DNA of 64,000 nt, from NCBI GenBank assembly GCA_965178125.1, contig OZ237741.1, positions 1 to 64,000 of the forward strand, in the 5' to 3' direction. This document shows positions 1 to 11,855 of the stretch, piece by piece. How positions within the stretch are numbered: position 1 is the stretch's first letter; every line of letters begins with the position of its first letter. The translations under genes and the position numbers were made by a program. The stretch is from Bilabrum cf. latius. Lineage: Eukaryota > Bigyra: Bicosoecida > Bigyra > Bicosoecida. The notes beneath the pieces are model-generated. The model had not been told where the DNA came from. It searched no databases and saw only the letters and a list, made by a program, of their open reading frames with translations.

Positions 1-495
1 GGCTGGTCCAGGGCTGGTCCAGGGCTGGTCCAGGGTCCGACCAGGGCTGGTCCAGGGCTGGTCCAGGGCTGGTCCAGGGTTGTGACCAGGGCTGGTCCAG
101 GGCTGGTCCAGGGCTGGTCCAGGGCTGGTCCAGGGCTGGTCCAGGGCTGGTCCAGGGTCCGACCAGGGCTGGTCCAGGGCTGGTCCAGGGTCCGACCAGG
201 GCTGGTCCAGGGCTGGTCCAGGGCTGGTCCAGGGCTGGTCCAGGGCTGGTCCAGGGCTGGTCCAGGGTCCGACCAGGGCTGGTCCAGGGTCCGACCAGGG
301 CTGGTCCAGGGTCCGACCAGGGCTGGTCCAGGGTCCGACCAGGGCTGGTCCAGGGCTGGTCCAGGGTCCGACCAGGGCTGGTCCAGGGTCCGACCAGGGC
401 TGGTCCAGGGTCCGACCAGGGCTGGTCCAGGGTCCGACCAGGGCTGGTCCAGGGTCCGACCAGGGCTGGTCCAGGGTCCGGCCAGGGTTTGTCCA
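1..495. repeat. 11-bp minisatellite
   Basis: Two interchangeable 11-bp units, GGGCTGGTCCA and GGGTCCGACCA, alternate irregularly from the window edge to about 495. The array continues off the left end. Because the unit is 11 bp, an open frame through it encodes an 11-residue Gly/Pro/Trp-rich repeat, but nothing suggests this is translated. Its position next to satellite and telomeric arrays makes it subtelomere-like. Confidence 0.9.
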
Positions 496-765
496 GCAAT
501 GGACGGTCTCCGGGGTTCGAGTCCCGTTGGGGCACATTTTATTTTTATTTTTTTATGGCTGGGGCCCGGGCCCCCACGACTGGAGAACCGACCCAACATC
601 GTCGGTCCCGGGTCTGAGACCGAGTGGGCGGGCCCGTGTCCCTTTTTTTTTTTTTGGCGCTCGAGCTTCCCCTGGAGTACCCGTGGGTCTCGTGCCCGTG
701 TTCCCTGCCGCATCCAAGCGCCTGTTCGTGGCCTCACCTGTGTTCCCCTGTCACCGCAGAGTACC

Positions 766-2334
766 ATGGCCGCCGCAAAGAGCTACAGCGTCAAGCACAC
801 CAGCAAGTCTCGCCCTATCGTGGCCGCCCTAGCTTCAGGCGTCGCCACGTCCGCGGCCAAGCAGGTCCTGCTGATCTCCCTCGTGGGCCTCCACCAAGAC
901 TGCGGGTTGCTCTGCGGGTCTACCGAGCACTACAAAGGGACCAAGAAGGCGGGCATCAAGGCATGTGTGGATGCCATCCTGGCGCTGGATGAGTCGAAGC
1001 TGCCACCTGGCGTGCTAAATGCGCTGAACCGCCGCCTGTACCCGGCCGCATCAACCAGCTCCGGCTCACCAGGCTTCAGGGTGATGAAGCAGCTGCTCAT
1101 GGGCCTGCGCGAGTGCGACTACTCGGTGTCCAAGAACCCGTGGTTTAAGGCAGGCATGGACGGGCTACGGAAGACCCACAAAGACACAGTTAAGTTCATC
1201 TGCGACAACGGAGCTGGAACGGCCTCTGTGCGTGCATGCGGAGGCATGAAGGCTGTGCTCCAAGACGTGTTCGACGGGCCGATGGAGTACTCTGCTGGAC
1301 CAGCCGCAGGAGATCAAGGTGGCGCTTCGGGAGCCGATACAACTGCGACGGGTAGTGCACCGCGTTCTCGGAAGGGCAAGCGGAGACCCATGTACGATGA
1401 AGACGACGACGAGGATGGCGACGACAACGGCGCCTACACGGCCCGGAGAGTACGGGGTGAGCCGGATTCCGACAACTCAGAGTCCAGCGGATCGGAGAAG
1501 AGCGAGCATGGTAGTGTCTCCAGTGGGTCCAGCGACTCATAGACCGATCGAGCATACGCCGATCTTCTCAGGGCCAAGCGGGCGGCGGAGGCTAAGAGAA
1601 AGGACAAGGCCAAGGCCAAGGCCAAGGCCTTGGCAAAGGCTGCGGGCAAGTCGAAGGGCAAGTCGAAGGGCAAGGCGATGGGCACGGCTGCCGAACCGGC
1701 AGAACCAGAGGGCAGGGAGTCGGATGAAACCGTACCTCGGTCTAAGAGGCAGCCCAAGCGATCGGCCGTCCTCGGACGAGGCTACGGTGGAGGAGCTGGC
1801 CGCGCCATTGACCAGGAGAAGAGGGGAGCAAGTGGCGCAAGGAGTGGAGCAGCAGCATCACTGCCTCGACAGGACTCTGAGGAAGATGAAGAGGAGATCG
1901 GTGGTCGGTACCACGCAGACGCAGCCGGAGAGGAGGACGAGGATGAAGCTCCGATAGGGCTCGTGCAGCAGGACGAGGAGGATGGGGACGAGCTGGATGA
2001 GGAAGAAGAGAACGAGGCCCAGAACCAGCAAGACGACTCTGAGAACGACGGTGGAGTGGAGGACAACGGCTTCACCGACTAGCAGCGGCACCTGGTGGAC
2101 CGCATTCTCACTGCCTGCGATGACACCGCGCTGGGCGTCAGCCGGACTGTCGACGACATGGTCGAGGACGTGCAGGAAACAATTGCAGAGAGGGACCACG
2201 GATTGGGCATGCTCGCAGACCTGATGACGGCCCTCGAGAAGACGGCGGAAGGAGATCTCAATGCGGCAGACGTGGACGCTGTGGAGGCGCTCCTGGCAGC
2301 TGTCGGTGCGGAACCCTCCTCCGATGACGAGTGA
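766..2334 (+). CDS. Unrecognised acidic-tailed protein, two in-frame TAG codons
   Basis: The frame starts at ATG 766 and ends at TGA 2332, 522 residues when TAG at 1540 and 2080 is read as Gln. The three open segments are in one frame with no TGA or TAA between them. Residues 1-190 look globular with several Cys and Trp. The rest is low complexity: a Ser-rich stretch, a Lys/Ala tract after the first TAG, and a long Glu/Asp region ending in an acidic tail. A pyrimidine tract and CAG (about 741-760) just before the ATG could be a 3' splice site, so a 5' exon may exist. I do not recognise the family. It sits between the minisatellite and the 155-bp satellite, so it may be a subtelomeric family member. 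Mixed acidic/basic low complexity is compatible with a nuclear protein, but that is a guess. Confidence 0.6.
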
Positions 2335-2586
2335 AAAGCAGCCAGGCGGATGGCAATTGAGGTCAGTGGCAGCTGGGCCAGCTTGTGAGAGGAGCTTGCC
2401 AAAGTGCCAGCCAGTGACCCGTTAGGACGGAATAGTAGGAGCCAAGAGGCATTCTGTTTAGTCTTGGCTGTCAGCCGATGAATACCTTAAGTCAAAGCAA
2501 TCCATCAATCGAATACAACGGTCATGTACACAATACCCATTCTACAATTGACGAATCCACAATGCATTCTACAGAGACAAGCAATT

Positions 2587-5098
2587 CTTCATCCGGCCAT
2601 ATCGGCGCCGCGCGACAAAAACGGATCCTAATAAAATTTTGCCCCATGTTGTGCCCCAGGACCGACCCAATGCAGTTTGAATCATCTTCATATCTACTCT
2701 GGTTGCCGAGATCTCAATTCCGTATTTTGGTCCACGAAACTCTTCATCCGGCCATATCGGCGCCGCGCGACAAAAACGGATCCTAATAAAATTTTGCCCC
2801 ATGTTGTGCCCCAGGACCGACCCAATGCAGTTTGAATCATCTTCATATCTACTCTGGTTGCCGAGATCTCAATTCCGTATTTTGGTCCACGAAACTCTTC
2901 ATCCGGCCATATCGGCGCCGCGCGACAAAAACGGATCCTAATAAAATTTTGCCCCATGTTGTGCCCCAGGACCGACCCAATGCAGTTTGAATCATCTTCA
3001 TATCTACTCTGGTTGCCGAGATCTCAATTCCGTATTTTGGTCCACGAAACTCTTCATCCGGCCATATCGGCGCCGCGCGACAAAAACGGATCCTAATAAA
3101 ATTTTGCCCCATGTTGTGCCCCAGGACCGACCCAATGCAGTTTGAATCATCTTCATATCTACTCTGGTTGCCGAGATCTCAATTCCGTATTTTGGTCCAC
3201 GAAACTCTTCATCCGGCCATATCGGCGCCGCGCGACAAAAACGGATCCTAATAAAATTTTGCCCCATGTTGTGCCCCAGGACCGACCCAATGCAGTTTGA
3301 ATCATCTTCATATCTACTCTGGTTGCCGAGATCTCAATTCCGTATTTTGGTCCACGAAACTCTTCATCCGGCCATATCGGCGCCGCGCGACAAAAACGGA
3401 TCCTAATAAAATTTTGCCCCATGTTGTGCCCCAGGACCGACCCAATGCAGTTTGAATCATCTTCATATCTACTCTGGTTGCCGAGATCTCAATTCCGTAT
3501 TTTGGTCCACGAAACTCTTCATCCGGCCATATCGGCGCCGCGCGACAAAAACGGATCCTAATAAAATTTTGCCCCATGTTGTGCCCCAGGACCGACCCAA
3601 TGCAGTTTGAATCATCTTCATATCTACTCTGGTTGCCGAGATCTCAATTCCGTATTTTGGTCCACGAAACTCTTCATCCGGCCATATCGGCGCCGCGCGA
3701 CAAAAACGGATCCTAATAAAATTTTGCCCCATGTTGTGCCCCAGGACCGACCCAATGCAGTTTGAATCATCTTCATATCTACTCTGGTTGCCGAGATCTC
3801 AATTCCGTATTTTGGTCCACGAAACTCTTCATCCGGCCATATCGGCGCCGCGCGACAAAAACGGATCCTAATAAAATTTTGCCCCATGTTGTGCCCCAGG
3901 ACCGACCCAATGCAGTTTGAATCATCTTCATATCTACTCTGGTTGCCGAGATCTCAATTCCGTATTTTGGTCCACGAAACTCTTCATCCGGCCATATCGG
4001 CGCCGCGCGACAAAAACGGATCCTAATAAAATTTTGCCCCATGTTGTGCCCCAGGACCGACCCAATGCAGTTTGAATCATCTTCATATCTACTCTGGTTG
4101 CCGAGATCTCAATTCCGTATTTTGGTCCACGAAACTCTTCATCCGGCCATATCGGCGCCGCGCGACAAAAACGGATCCTAATAAAATTTTGCCCCATGTT
4201 GTGCCCCAGGACCGACCCAATGCAGTTTGAATCATCTTCATATCTACTCTGGTTGCCGAGATCTCAATTCCGTATTTTGGTCCACGAAACTCTTCATCCG
4301 GCCATATCGGCGCCGCGCGACAAAAACGGATCCTAATAAAATTTTGCCCCATGTTGTGCCCCAGGACCGACCCAATGCAGTTTGAATCATCTTCATATCT
4401 ACTCTGGTTGCCGAGATCTCAATTCCGTATTTTGGTCCACGAAACTCTTCATCCGGCCATATCGGCGCCGCGCGACAAAAACGGATCCTAATAAAATTTT
4501 GCCCCATGTTGTGCCCCAGGACCGACCCAATGCAGTTTGAATCATCTTCATATCTACTCTGGTTGCCGAGATCTCAATTCCGTATTTTGGTCCACGAAAC
4601 TCTTCATCCGGCCATATCGGCGCCGCGCGACAAAAACGGATCCTAATAAAATTTTGCCCCATGTTGTGCCCCAGGACCGACCCAATGCAGTTTGAATCAT
4701 CTTCATATCTACTCTGGTTGCCGAGATCTCAATTCCGTATTTTGGTCCACGAAACTCTTCATCCGGCCATATCGGCGCCGCGCGACAAAAACGGATCCTA
4801 ATAAAATTTTGCCCCATGTTGTGCCCCAGGACCGACCCAATGCAGTTTGAATCATCTTCATATCTACTCTGGTTGCCGAGATCTCAATTCCGTATTTTGG
4901 TCCACGAAACTCTTCATCCGGCCATATCGGCGCCGCGCGACAAAAACGGATCCTAATAAAATTTTGCCCCATGTTGTGCCCCAGGACCGACCCAATGCAG
5001 TTTGAATCATCTTCATATCTACTCTGGTTGCCGAGATCTCAATTCCGTATTTTGGTCCACGAAACTCTTCATCCGGCCATATCGGCGCCGCGCGACAA
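2587..5098. repeat. 155-bp satellite, about 16 tandem copies
   Basis: A 155-bp unit is repeated head to tail with no differences that I can see after the first, partial unit. Each unit contains ATCCGGCCATATCGGCGCC and the AATAAAATTTT stretch. The array stops mid-unit at 5098, where telomeric repeats begin with no spacer. Overlapping 87-codon minus-strand frames arise only from the repetition and are not genes. The homogeneity implies recent expansion or efficient homogenisation. Confidence 0.95.
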
Positions 5099-5806
5099 CC
5101 CTAACCCTAACCCTAACCCTACCCTAACCCTAACCCTAACCCTAACCCTAACCCTAACCCTAACCCTAACCCTAACCCTAACCCTAACCCTAACCCTAAC
5201 CCTAACCCTAACCCTAACCCTAACCCTAACCCTAACCCTAACCCTAACCCTAACCCTAACCCTAACCCTAACCCTAACCCTAACCCTAACCCTAACCCTA
5301 ACCCTAACCCTAACCCTAACCCTAACCCTAACCCTAACCCTAACCCTAACCCTAACCCTAACCCTAACCCTAACCCTAACCCTAACCCTAACCCTAACCC
5401 TAACCCTAACCCTAACCCTAACCCTAACCCTAACCCTAACCCTAACCCTAACCCTAACCCTAACCCTAACCCTAACCCTAACCCTAACCCTAACCCTAAC
5501 CCTAACCCTAACCCTAACCCTAACCCTAACCCTAACCCTAACCCTAACCCTAACCCTAACCCTAACCCTAACCCTAACCCTAACCCTAACCCTAACCCTA
5601 ACCCTAACCCTAACCCTAACCCTAACCCTAACCCTAACCCTAACCCTAACCCTAACCCTAACCCTAACCCTAACCCTAACCCTAACCCTAACCCTAACCC
5701 TAACCCTAACCCTAACCCTAACCCTAACCCTAACCCTAACCCTAACCCTAACCCTAACCCTAACCCTAACCCTAACCCTAACCCTAACCCTAACCCTACC
5801 CTAACC
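5099..5806. repeat. Interior telomeric array (CCCTAA)n, about 118 copies
   Basis: Near-perfect CCCTAA units run for about 708 bp. A shortened CCCTA unit occurs near each end. The C-rich strand is the plus strand, which is the orientation expected at a left chromosome end, so sequence to the right looks like the chromosome and sequence to the left like something added beyond the telomere. It identifies the telomere motif as TTAGGG. A true interstitial array, a head-to-tail fusion or an assembly join are all possible. Confidence 0.97.
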
Positions 5807-5821
5807 CCCCTAAAGACTGTA

Positions 5822-6300
5822 AGGGTGGCCATGAGACAGAGCGCTGGATGGGGGTGTGGCCGGACCTGGATGGAGACTGCAAGGGTGGTCATGAGACAGA
5901 GCGCTGGATGGGGGTGTGGCCGGACCTGGATGGAGACTGCAAGGGTGGTCATGAGACAGAGCGCTGGATGGGGGTGTGGCCGGACCTGGATGGAGACTGC
6001 AAGGGTGGTCATGAGACAGAGCGCTGGATGGGGGTGTGGCCGGACCTGGATGGAGACTGCAAGGGTGGTCATGAGACAGAGCGCTGGATGGGGGTGTGGC
6101 CGGACCTGGATGGAGACTGCAAGGGTGGTCATGAGACAGAGCGCTGGATGGGGGTGTGGCCGGACCTGGATGGAGACTGCAAGGGTGGTCATGAGACAGA
6201 GCGCCGGATGGGGGTGTGGCCGGACCTGGATGGAGACTGCAAAGGTGGTCATGAGACAGAGCGCCGGATGGGGGTGTGGCCGGACCTGGATGGAGACTAC
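5822..6300. repeat. 60-bp tandem repeat, 8 copies
   Basis: Eight 60-bp units containing GGTGTGGCCGGACCTGGATG follow the telomeric array after a short CCCCCTAAAGACTGT junction. Units differ by single substitutions, more so in the last two. A decayed partial unit continues to about 6350. Both strands stay open because 60 is divisible by three, which explains the long spurious frames here. Subtelomeric-type repeat. Confidence 0.95.
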
Positions 6301-6305
6301 AAAGG

Positions 6306-6712
6306 TAATGGATGGAGACTGCAAGGGTGATGGATGGAGACTGCAAGGGTGATGGGAGTAGTTGAGGTGGACGACGGGAGAGAGTAGAAGGATTCGTGTG
6401 GGTATGGATGGGCTAGTCAGGTCAGGTCAGGTCGCGGGGGTCAGCTTGGCTCGCCGTCATCACACTGCTGCGGTGTTGCCATCCGAGTTGTGGCCACTTT
6501 GCTAAGCATATCTGGATCGAAAGAATAACAACTCAAGGATTGCCAGGAGTTTCCACGACTCTTTTGCATACTTGCCTCCGTACCGCCTGCAGCGAGCGAG
6601 TACCAGCATTGCGATTCAGCACAGCTTGTTATCGATCGTGTGCCACGTGTCTGAGATGGCGCTGCTTGATTTGCAGCTGAGACGGGAGCCCAGGCCCCGC
6701 TGGACAGACAGG
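6306..6712. other. Intergenic, no gene seen
   Basis: The first 50 bp are decayed 60-bp repeat, followed by short GGTCA repeats near 6415-6432. No reading frame with coding character appears. The last part must hold the promoter and 5' UTR of the CS-domain gene starting at 6713. Confidence 0.5.
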
Positions 6713-7993
6713 ATGGCTTGTATTGTAGGACTTGTGCTGCTAAGTGCTCGCTTCGCGTGCTCTCAAGTCCTGCCACTGTAGCCAGACACGTATGCCACGG
6801 AAGAAGAGGCTCTCGCTGCGTTCGACACTGCGTCTCAAACCGGAGCATTTGGAGATCTATCAAAGTCAGAGGGCGAGAAAGAGCTGCACAGCGCAATGCA
6901 TAGAGGGTATTTTGAGTTGGCATAGCACGTGGTACAGACGTACTCGAAGGCTGGCGTGGATCTAACCGCTGCTCTCTATCGTGGATCCAGCTCAATCAAA
7001 AGAAAATTGCAGGGGCTGCAGGAGAGCTTGCAATCTAAGCGTAGCAAACGAGTGTGAGGCAGCGTTGCTGGTGGCTTCCTGTTCCAGACCATGTGCCAAA
7101 CCACCGCGACTGCTTTCAACACTCTTGCGTGCCAACATGAGCTTCTTCGCAGGATCAGCCCAGCCTTCGAGTGGGCTCAATCCGTTGATGACTTGCTGCT
7201 CAATGTTAAGTTTGCGCACAAATTGGATGCTCCTGCTACTTTGGGTTGCAAAAAAGAAGGTCTGGTCATGAACGCGAGCATGCTTGTCTTCCAAGTTGCC
7301 TGCCGCGCCAAAAAGAAGCGGTTCGGGCTGTCCCTGGACCTCCTGCGAGACATTGATCCCGACAAGTCGAGCTGGTCCATGGCCAGCGTGGGGCGCGCCA
7401 CCTTTACGTTGCGAAAGAAGGAATCGGGGCCGTGGGCGAGATTGCTCCGCTCCCGTTAGAAGCTCCCCCACATGCACCGCTGGTGGGCCATGGCTGAGCA
7501 GCACGATTCGGCCCTGCGGAAGTGGAAGCCGGAGAATGCCACCGGCAATGCAACGGCGGCCATCGAACACGGCGACAAGAACAGTTCTGCCAGCAGCGGC
7601 CGCAACAGCACGACCGTGGAGCCAGCTGCATCTAGTGGCGACTCGGCAGGACAAGCGCCTGGCAGCAGCTCCGGCGAGAAGTCGAGCGAGAATTCGCCCC
7701 CTGCCCCTGAGGACAAAGGTGGGGACGAAGAGGGGCAGTCTCGGCTGGACCGCATGCTGGAGCAGATTGACGAGGACGAGGCGGCCCAGCTCAAAGAGGC
7801 GGCCAAGGCGGCGCGCATGCAGAAGCAGGAGGTGGACAGGCAGGCGCGCAAGGACAAGGCGCGCATCGACAAGGAAGCCAAGCAGGCGCGGGAGCAGGTG
7901 CGCCGCGAGGCTGCCAAGAAGCGGGCCAGCGCGAGGAAGGAGGCAGAGGCGGGTGAGGGGGAGGACCAGGAGCAGGAGGAGGAGGAGCACTGA
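6713..7993 (+). CDS. Secreted/ER-lumen CS (p23-like) domain protein
   Basis: Exons 6713-7053 and 7153-7993; the 99-nt intron has donor GTGAGG and acceptor TTCGCAG in phase 2. The product is 393 residues. Three in-frame TAG codons (6779, 6923, 7457) must be read through, the first right after the signal peptide and the third inside the conserved domain. Residues 1-17 form a hydrophobic signal sequence. A CS domain follows at about residues 115-225, recognised from FEWAQS, VKFAHKLDAP, SWSMASVGR, WARLL and a Trp-rich MHRWW end. The C-terminal 170 residues are Ser/Gly-rich, then a charged Glu/Lys/Arg coiled coil ending in acidic residues. CS domains bind clients or HSP90-type chaperones; with a signal peptide this one probably acts in the ER lumen. 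Stop is TGA. Confidence 0.75.
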
Positions 7994-8108
7994 CTTGCGG
8001 GGATGGGCGACCCCCGGCCCTGCAGTGACTCCTTTGGGGCATCGCATAGCTCACCACTGGGTGCGCACTGCATGGCATGTAGTGATGCAATGTAGTGCTT
8101 GCACGCTT

Positions 8109-8212
8109 GCATGCGATGCACGACACGCAGATTGAGAAGAAGAGTATCGAACCGTACATTGCATGCGATGCACGACACGCAGATTGAGAAGAAGAGTATC
8201 GAACCGTACATT
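8109..8212. repeat. 52-bp direct duplication in intergenic DNA
   Basis: Two adjacent identical 52-bp units (8109-8160 and 8161-8212), beginning GCATGCGATGCACGACACGC, lie between the convergent 3' ends of the CS-domain gene and CSN5. Probably a recent slippage duplication in the 3' flank. Confidence 0.9.
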
Positions 8213-8249
8213 GCAGGCGTGGCGCGAGTCCTCAAGCTCAAACACGCGC

Positions 8250-9650
8250 TCAGGAAGCGCCCGACCCGCTGGCAGGGCCCCTTCCCGCCTTGCCCTTCTC
8301 CTCTGCTGCTTCCTCCTTGCCCTCCACTGCTGCCCCGGCGAACACGGCCTGCTTGACGAGCTGCGTCATCTAGGCGCGCTGCAGCTCAGAAGAGGCATCC
8401 GCCAGTGCCTTGGTCGCGCCGGGGAGGCCAACCACTGCGTCCTGCCGCATGGACCCCGCCCCGCTGCTGCCCGTGGCCGCCCGCGCCACCTCTTTCTCGA
8501 GGTCATGGCCGAACGGGAGCGCAGCCGCCCGCTCTGCCTGCCCCGCTGCGGTGGCCAGTCGCTTCTGCAGCGCGTCCCTGGTCTCCTTGTCCCTGTGCGG
8601 GGTGGAGGCCAGCACTCGGGTCCACACGAAGTCCCTGGCCAGCCCGTCGATGACCCGCTTGGAGGTAGAGCTCATGACCAGCTCGATGGGCAGCATGTAG
8701 TACGACTGCGCCACGGGGCCCCACCGGGCCTGCAGCAAGTCGTCCGAGGCGAACACCTGGCCGTCGGGCCCCAGGCGAGCCGGGGGTCTGTAGTCAGTGG
8801 GATAGTTTCTGAAGCAGGCCATCTCCGGGCGCTGCTTGGCGACACTCCTGAGGGGGTCCAGCACGATGCCCACGAAGGGGTCTCCCCGCGCCTTGGACTC
8901 GAAGTCGGTGCCCTTGCTGCTCCACGCCTCCTGACTGATCTGCCATACGTTCTGGTTCTACACATCCACACCACTGAAATAACAGTTGGATAGCTCCCCT
9001 ACCTCGAACGGATGCGAGTGGTACCATCCAATCAGTCGATCCTTCCGAGTGCTGCCAACCATGCTTGTCAGCTTTGGCATGAACTCTGTGACCTCATCTT
9101 TGTCCGCCACCACGGCCGTTTCTGACCCCTCCACTGGAAGAGGGAATGCCTGCGATCGCGCAAGAATCATGACAAAAAAGGCGTGCGCACTTGACTGCGA
9201 TCGATTCACATGGCCAGATGCCGGTGCTTCTGCCGCGGCACGCGCGCGCAGGGATCACCTCACATCCGTCACAACAATACTTTTTGTGTTATCGGGATCA
9301 ACATGTCCGAACATAAACCCGATGATCTCAATAGGTACAGGGTTGTCTTGTCGAGCAAGGCCGGCTTCCACCCCAGCCTGCGCGTGCTGCATCATCTTCA
9401 TTGCTGCCGATGCCGTCACTTGGCATTTATTAAAATAGGCTGGCCTGCAGTAGGAGTCATTCACGAGTTAACGTTGCAGATCGCGGACGCATTGCATCTT
9501 TTCTGCTAGTGTGCAGCAACACTTGCATCCGATGCCAGCGGTGAGATGGTCGTCTCACTCCTTGAACCACGGCTTCTCTAGGGAGAGTTTGTCCAACCTA
9601 TCGTCCTCAAATCCGAATGCCTTGTCACTGACCTTGGAGGGGATTGCCAT
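8250..9650 (-). CDS. CSN5: COP9 signalosome subunit 5, JAMM deneddylase
   Basis: Three exons on the minus strand: 9559-9650, 9264-9444 and 8250-9149, with two introns of 114 nt. The product is 390 residues, ending in TGA. CSN5 is the zinc metalloprotease that removes NEDD8 from cullins. The MPN+ signature is complete: Glu in PIEIIGFMFG, then GWYHSHP, then SGVD with the zinc-binding Asp. The spacing between HSHP and SGVD is five residues longer than in human CSN5, a variant I believe occurs in some fungi and protists. Exon joins are homology-guided: KPWFKE joins PAYFNK, and VVTD joins AFPLPVEG. TAG at 8958 follows SGVDV inside the catalytic core, and TAG at 8370 lies in the conserved C-terminal helix; both must be sense codons. 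Divergent from the gene at 9769. Confidence 0.93.
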
Positions 9651-9768
9651 TTCACTTATTTAGGTGCGAGAACGTAGATCGCTCCTCGCCTCGGGCCACT
9701 CGTCACAAACTTTGAAGGGGCTTGCATCCGCGGCGGCTCATCGCAGCGGCTTCAACGCCACTGGTACT
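9651..9768. promoter_or_regulatory. Putative bidirectional promoter
   Basis: Only 118 bp separate the start codons of CSN5 (minus) and the unknown gene at 9769 (plus). The interval must contain both 5' UTRs and core promoters. No TATA box is obvious. This is inferred from gene arrangement only. Confidence 0.4.
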
Positions 9769-11525
9769 ATGGCTATCTCTGACGCTGGACAGTTGTTGTA
9801 CGAGCTGGGAACTCTCTGCAGACAAGGGCTCATCCTTCCATTCGAGCGTAGGATCTTGAAACGTGAGCGGAAGCAGCCGTTAGGACGCTTGCAGCCTGTG
9901 TTGCGACACATGGTACGTGTTTGCTTTGGCATCGCGCCCACTTCAACCCCGCAGATGTGGTTTTCTTGCACTGCGACGTGCTGCACGCACATCTTCGCGC
10001 AAGGCCGCTGTCAGTGCCTGCGCAGGCTCGCGAGATGCAAGCCGTTGCGTCGCAGTGGCTCGCTTCGGCATTTGAAACGCAGTGCAAGGCTAGCAAAGAC
10101 CAGTTGTAGTAGTTCTCTCAGTGTCTTCTCCGGCTTCGAAACGACGAAGCACCCGGGAACTGCAAAGGAAGCCTGGCTCGGGCGGCTGCCTTGCTCGCGA
10201 CCGGTGGTCCTAGCTACGACCGTGTTGCAAACAGCCTGATTCCCAGCGATAGGGCAAGATTGTAGGCCTTTTAGACTCGGCTGGTGGATCTAGGCGTCCT
10301 GTTTCACTTGGAGGCGGCTGCCGGCAGCGGGGTGTGGGGCGCCGAGGTAGATGCTGGCATGGCGAGCGGTGTGGGAGCTGGGTTCGACTCGGACAGCGAC
10401 GCGGGATCTGTGGCTGACAGGCGAAAAAAAGACAGGCCCGTTGTTGATGTGGAGGCCTTGAATGATGCGGATGGAGGCTTGCCATCGGCAGGTGGTTTCC
10501 TAGAGTCGGCCGGGATCGCCATCGAGGGCGAGGACGAGCAAGCGAGGGGAGGGCAGCAGCAGCCGGGGTAGGGGGAGGAGGAGGGAGGAGAGAAGAATTG
10601 GCGGGGGCAGGGGACCCCCACGCGAGGCAGCTCAGCTGGCGCAGTGCCTCCCCCGGGGCTGCCGAATGCTGGCATGTCATCCCCTCAGGGCACTGCCCTC
10701 CGCATGCGCCGCCTGAGGCAGCAGCGGCAGCAGCGGCAGGAGAAGGAGGCAGCAGCAGCCGGTAGGCTGAAGACGCCAGGGAGTGGCACGGGCTCTCCGG
10801 CGGGAAGCGGAGCCCCGCCTCGAGTCAGAACGCCAGGCTCGGGGAGCCGCGCCGCTGCCAGCCAAGCGGGCAGCCCTGCCGATGAGGAGCCGGGGTCTCC
10901 CATCCGGTCCAGGCGGCCCATCGGAGGGGCAGCCGGGAGCGCCCAGCACCCATCGGGGGCACATGCAGCGGGCGGCTTCGCCCCACCAGGCATGCCCTCG
11001 GACGAGATGGCGGTGCTGCGGGGGCTGCAGGAGGCGGGCAGCCAGGCCCCCTTGCGGCCAGCGACTCCAGACGTGAGGGGCGCGGCCCGAGCTCGGGCGA
11101 GAGCTGCAGCCGAAGGGGCACCCGGGAGGACCGGTGAGGTGGCGGCGGGTCGCGCCCCCGCCGGCGGTGAGGCTCCCTTGGAGACGGACGGGGGTGCGCT
11201 ACCCGCCGAGTCTTTGGCGCAGGCCTTCTCCACGCACTCGCTGGCGGGCCCCAGCATGCTGCCCAGCACGCCAAGGGCGGAGAGCCGCGCGCATGCACAG
11301 GCCGGGCCGTCCATCGAGGAGGGCGAGAGCACCCCTCCCGGCCTGCGCATCCGGGCGGCCAGGCCGGGGCCGGGGGCGGGGCCGGCTGCTGCCCGAGTGT
11401 CGCAAGCGGCAGGCACGGACGGGTCTGCGTCACCCCAGGGGGATGCATTGCTGAGAAGGAAGATGAGGAGAGCTCGAGCAGCTGCCGGGAATAGGTCTCG
11501 ACTGGGCGAGGGTGGGTTGCAGTGA
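9769..11525 (+). CDS. Unrecognised protein with N-terminal helical domain and disordered tail
   Basis: Exons 9769-9862 and 9955-11525; the 92-nt intron has donor GTGAGC and acceptor CCCCGCAG in phase 1. The product is 554 residues with TGA stop. Five TAG codons (10107, 10110, 10263, 10272, 10569) lie in one continuous frame; the first two are adjacent, read as Gln-Gln. Residues 1-170 are predicted helical by composition, with LLYELGTLC near the start and a Leu/Ala-rich segment later. From about 220 on the protein is Gly/Ser/Pro/Arg-rich and probably disordered, with a Gln/Arg tract near residue 300. A small helical, centrosome- or trafficking-type adaptor is conceivable, but I see no diagnostic motif and assign no function. 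Confidence 0.6.
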
Positions 11526-11855
11526 CAGCAGGAGCAAAGAGTCGGCCAGCATGCGGTGCGGTGCGGTGCGGTGCACTGCCGAGGTTGGCTGCGCCGGCGG
11601 TATCCCAAATGGGGGCGGCTGAAAGGCTGGGCATGCGGCCGTATCGAATTCTGCCGACTGGTAAGAGAGAAAGAAAAACCCAAGCATTGTTCCGCTCAAG
11701 CAGCGCCACCGCTTGGTTTTCGGATCCTCTGGATACTGGCGAACCTTCGGCTGATCGGATTTCATCAAAACGAAAGCTCGCGCCATACCGCGTCGACTCA
11801 TTCAAGCCGGCGAGTTCCCACTCCTCCGCATCCAAACATAGACCAAACGCAAGTC

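Noticed and set aside
2587-5098. Seventeen overlapping minus-strand ORFs of 87 codons, possible multigene family
   Set aside because: They are the same frame reread from each 155-bp unit, overlap one another, and lack domain character. The satellite explains them.
2587-6300. CRISPR-like array
   Set aside because: Units are contiguous with no variable spacers, repeat lengths are 155, 6 and 60 bp, and the genome is eukaryotic.
5119-6324. Long Leu-Gly and Leu-Thr repeat proteins
   Set aside because: These are translations of CCCTAA telomeric repeats, not genes.
7052-7087. 36-nt mini-intron in the CS-domain gene
   Set aside because: A 99-nt intron (7054-7152) with consensus donor GTGAGG and acceptor joins the frame directly into the CS domain and fits the usual intron size.
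8958-9027. 29-nt intron between HPFE and SGVD in CSN5
   Set aside because: GT and AG are present but removal shifts the frame; keeping it gives a plausible CSN5 spacing variant.
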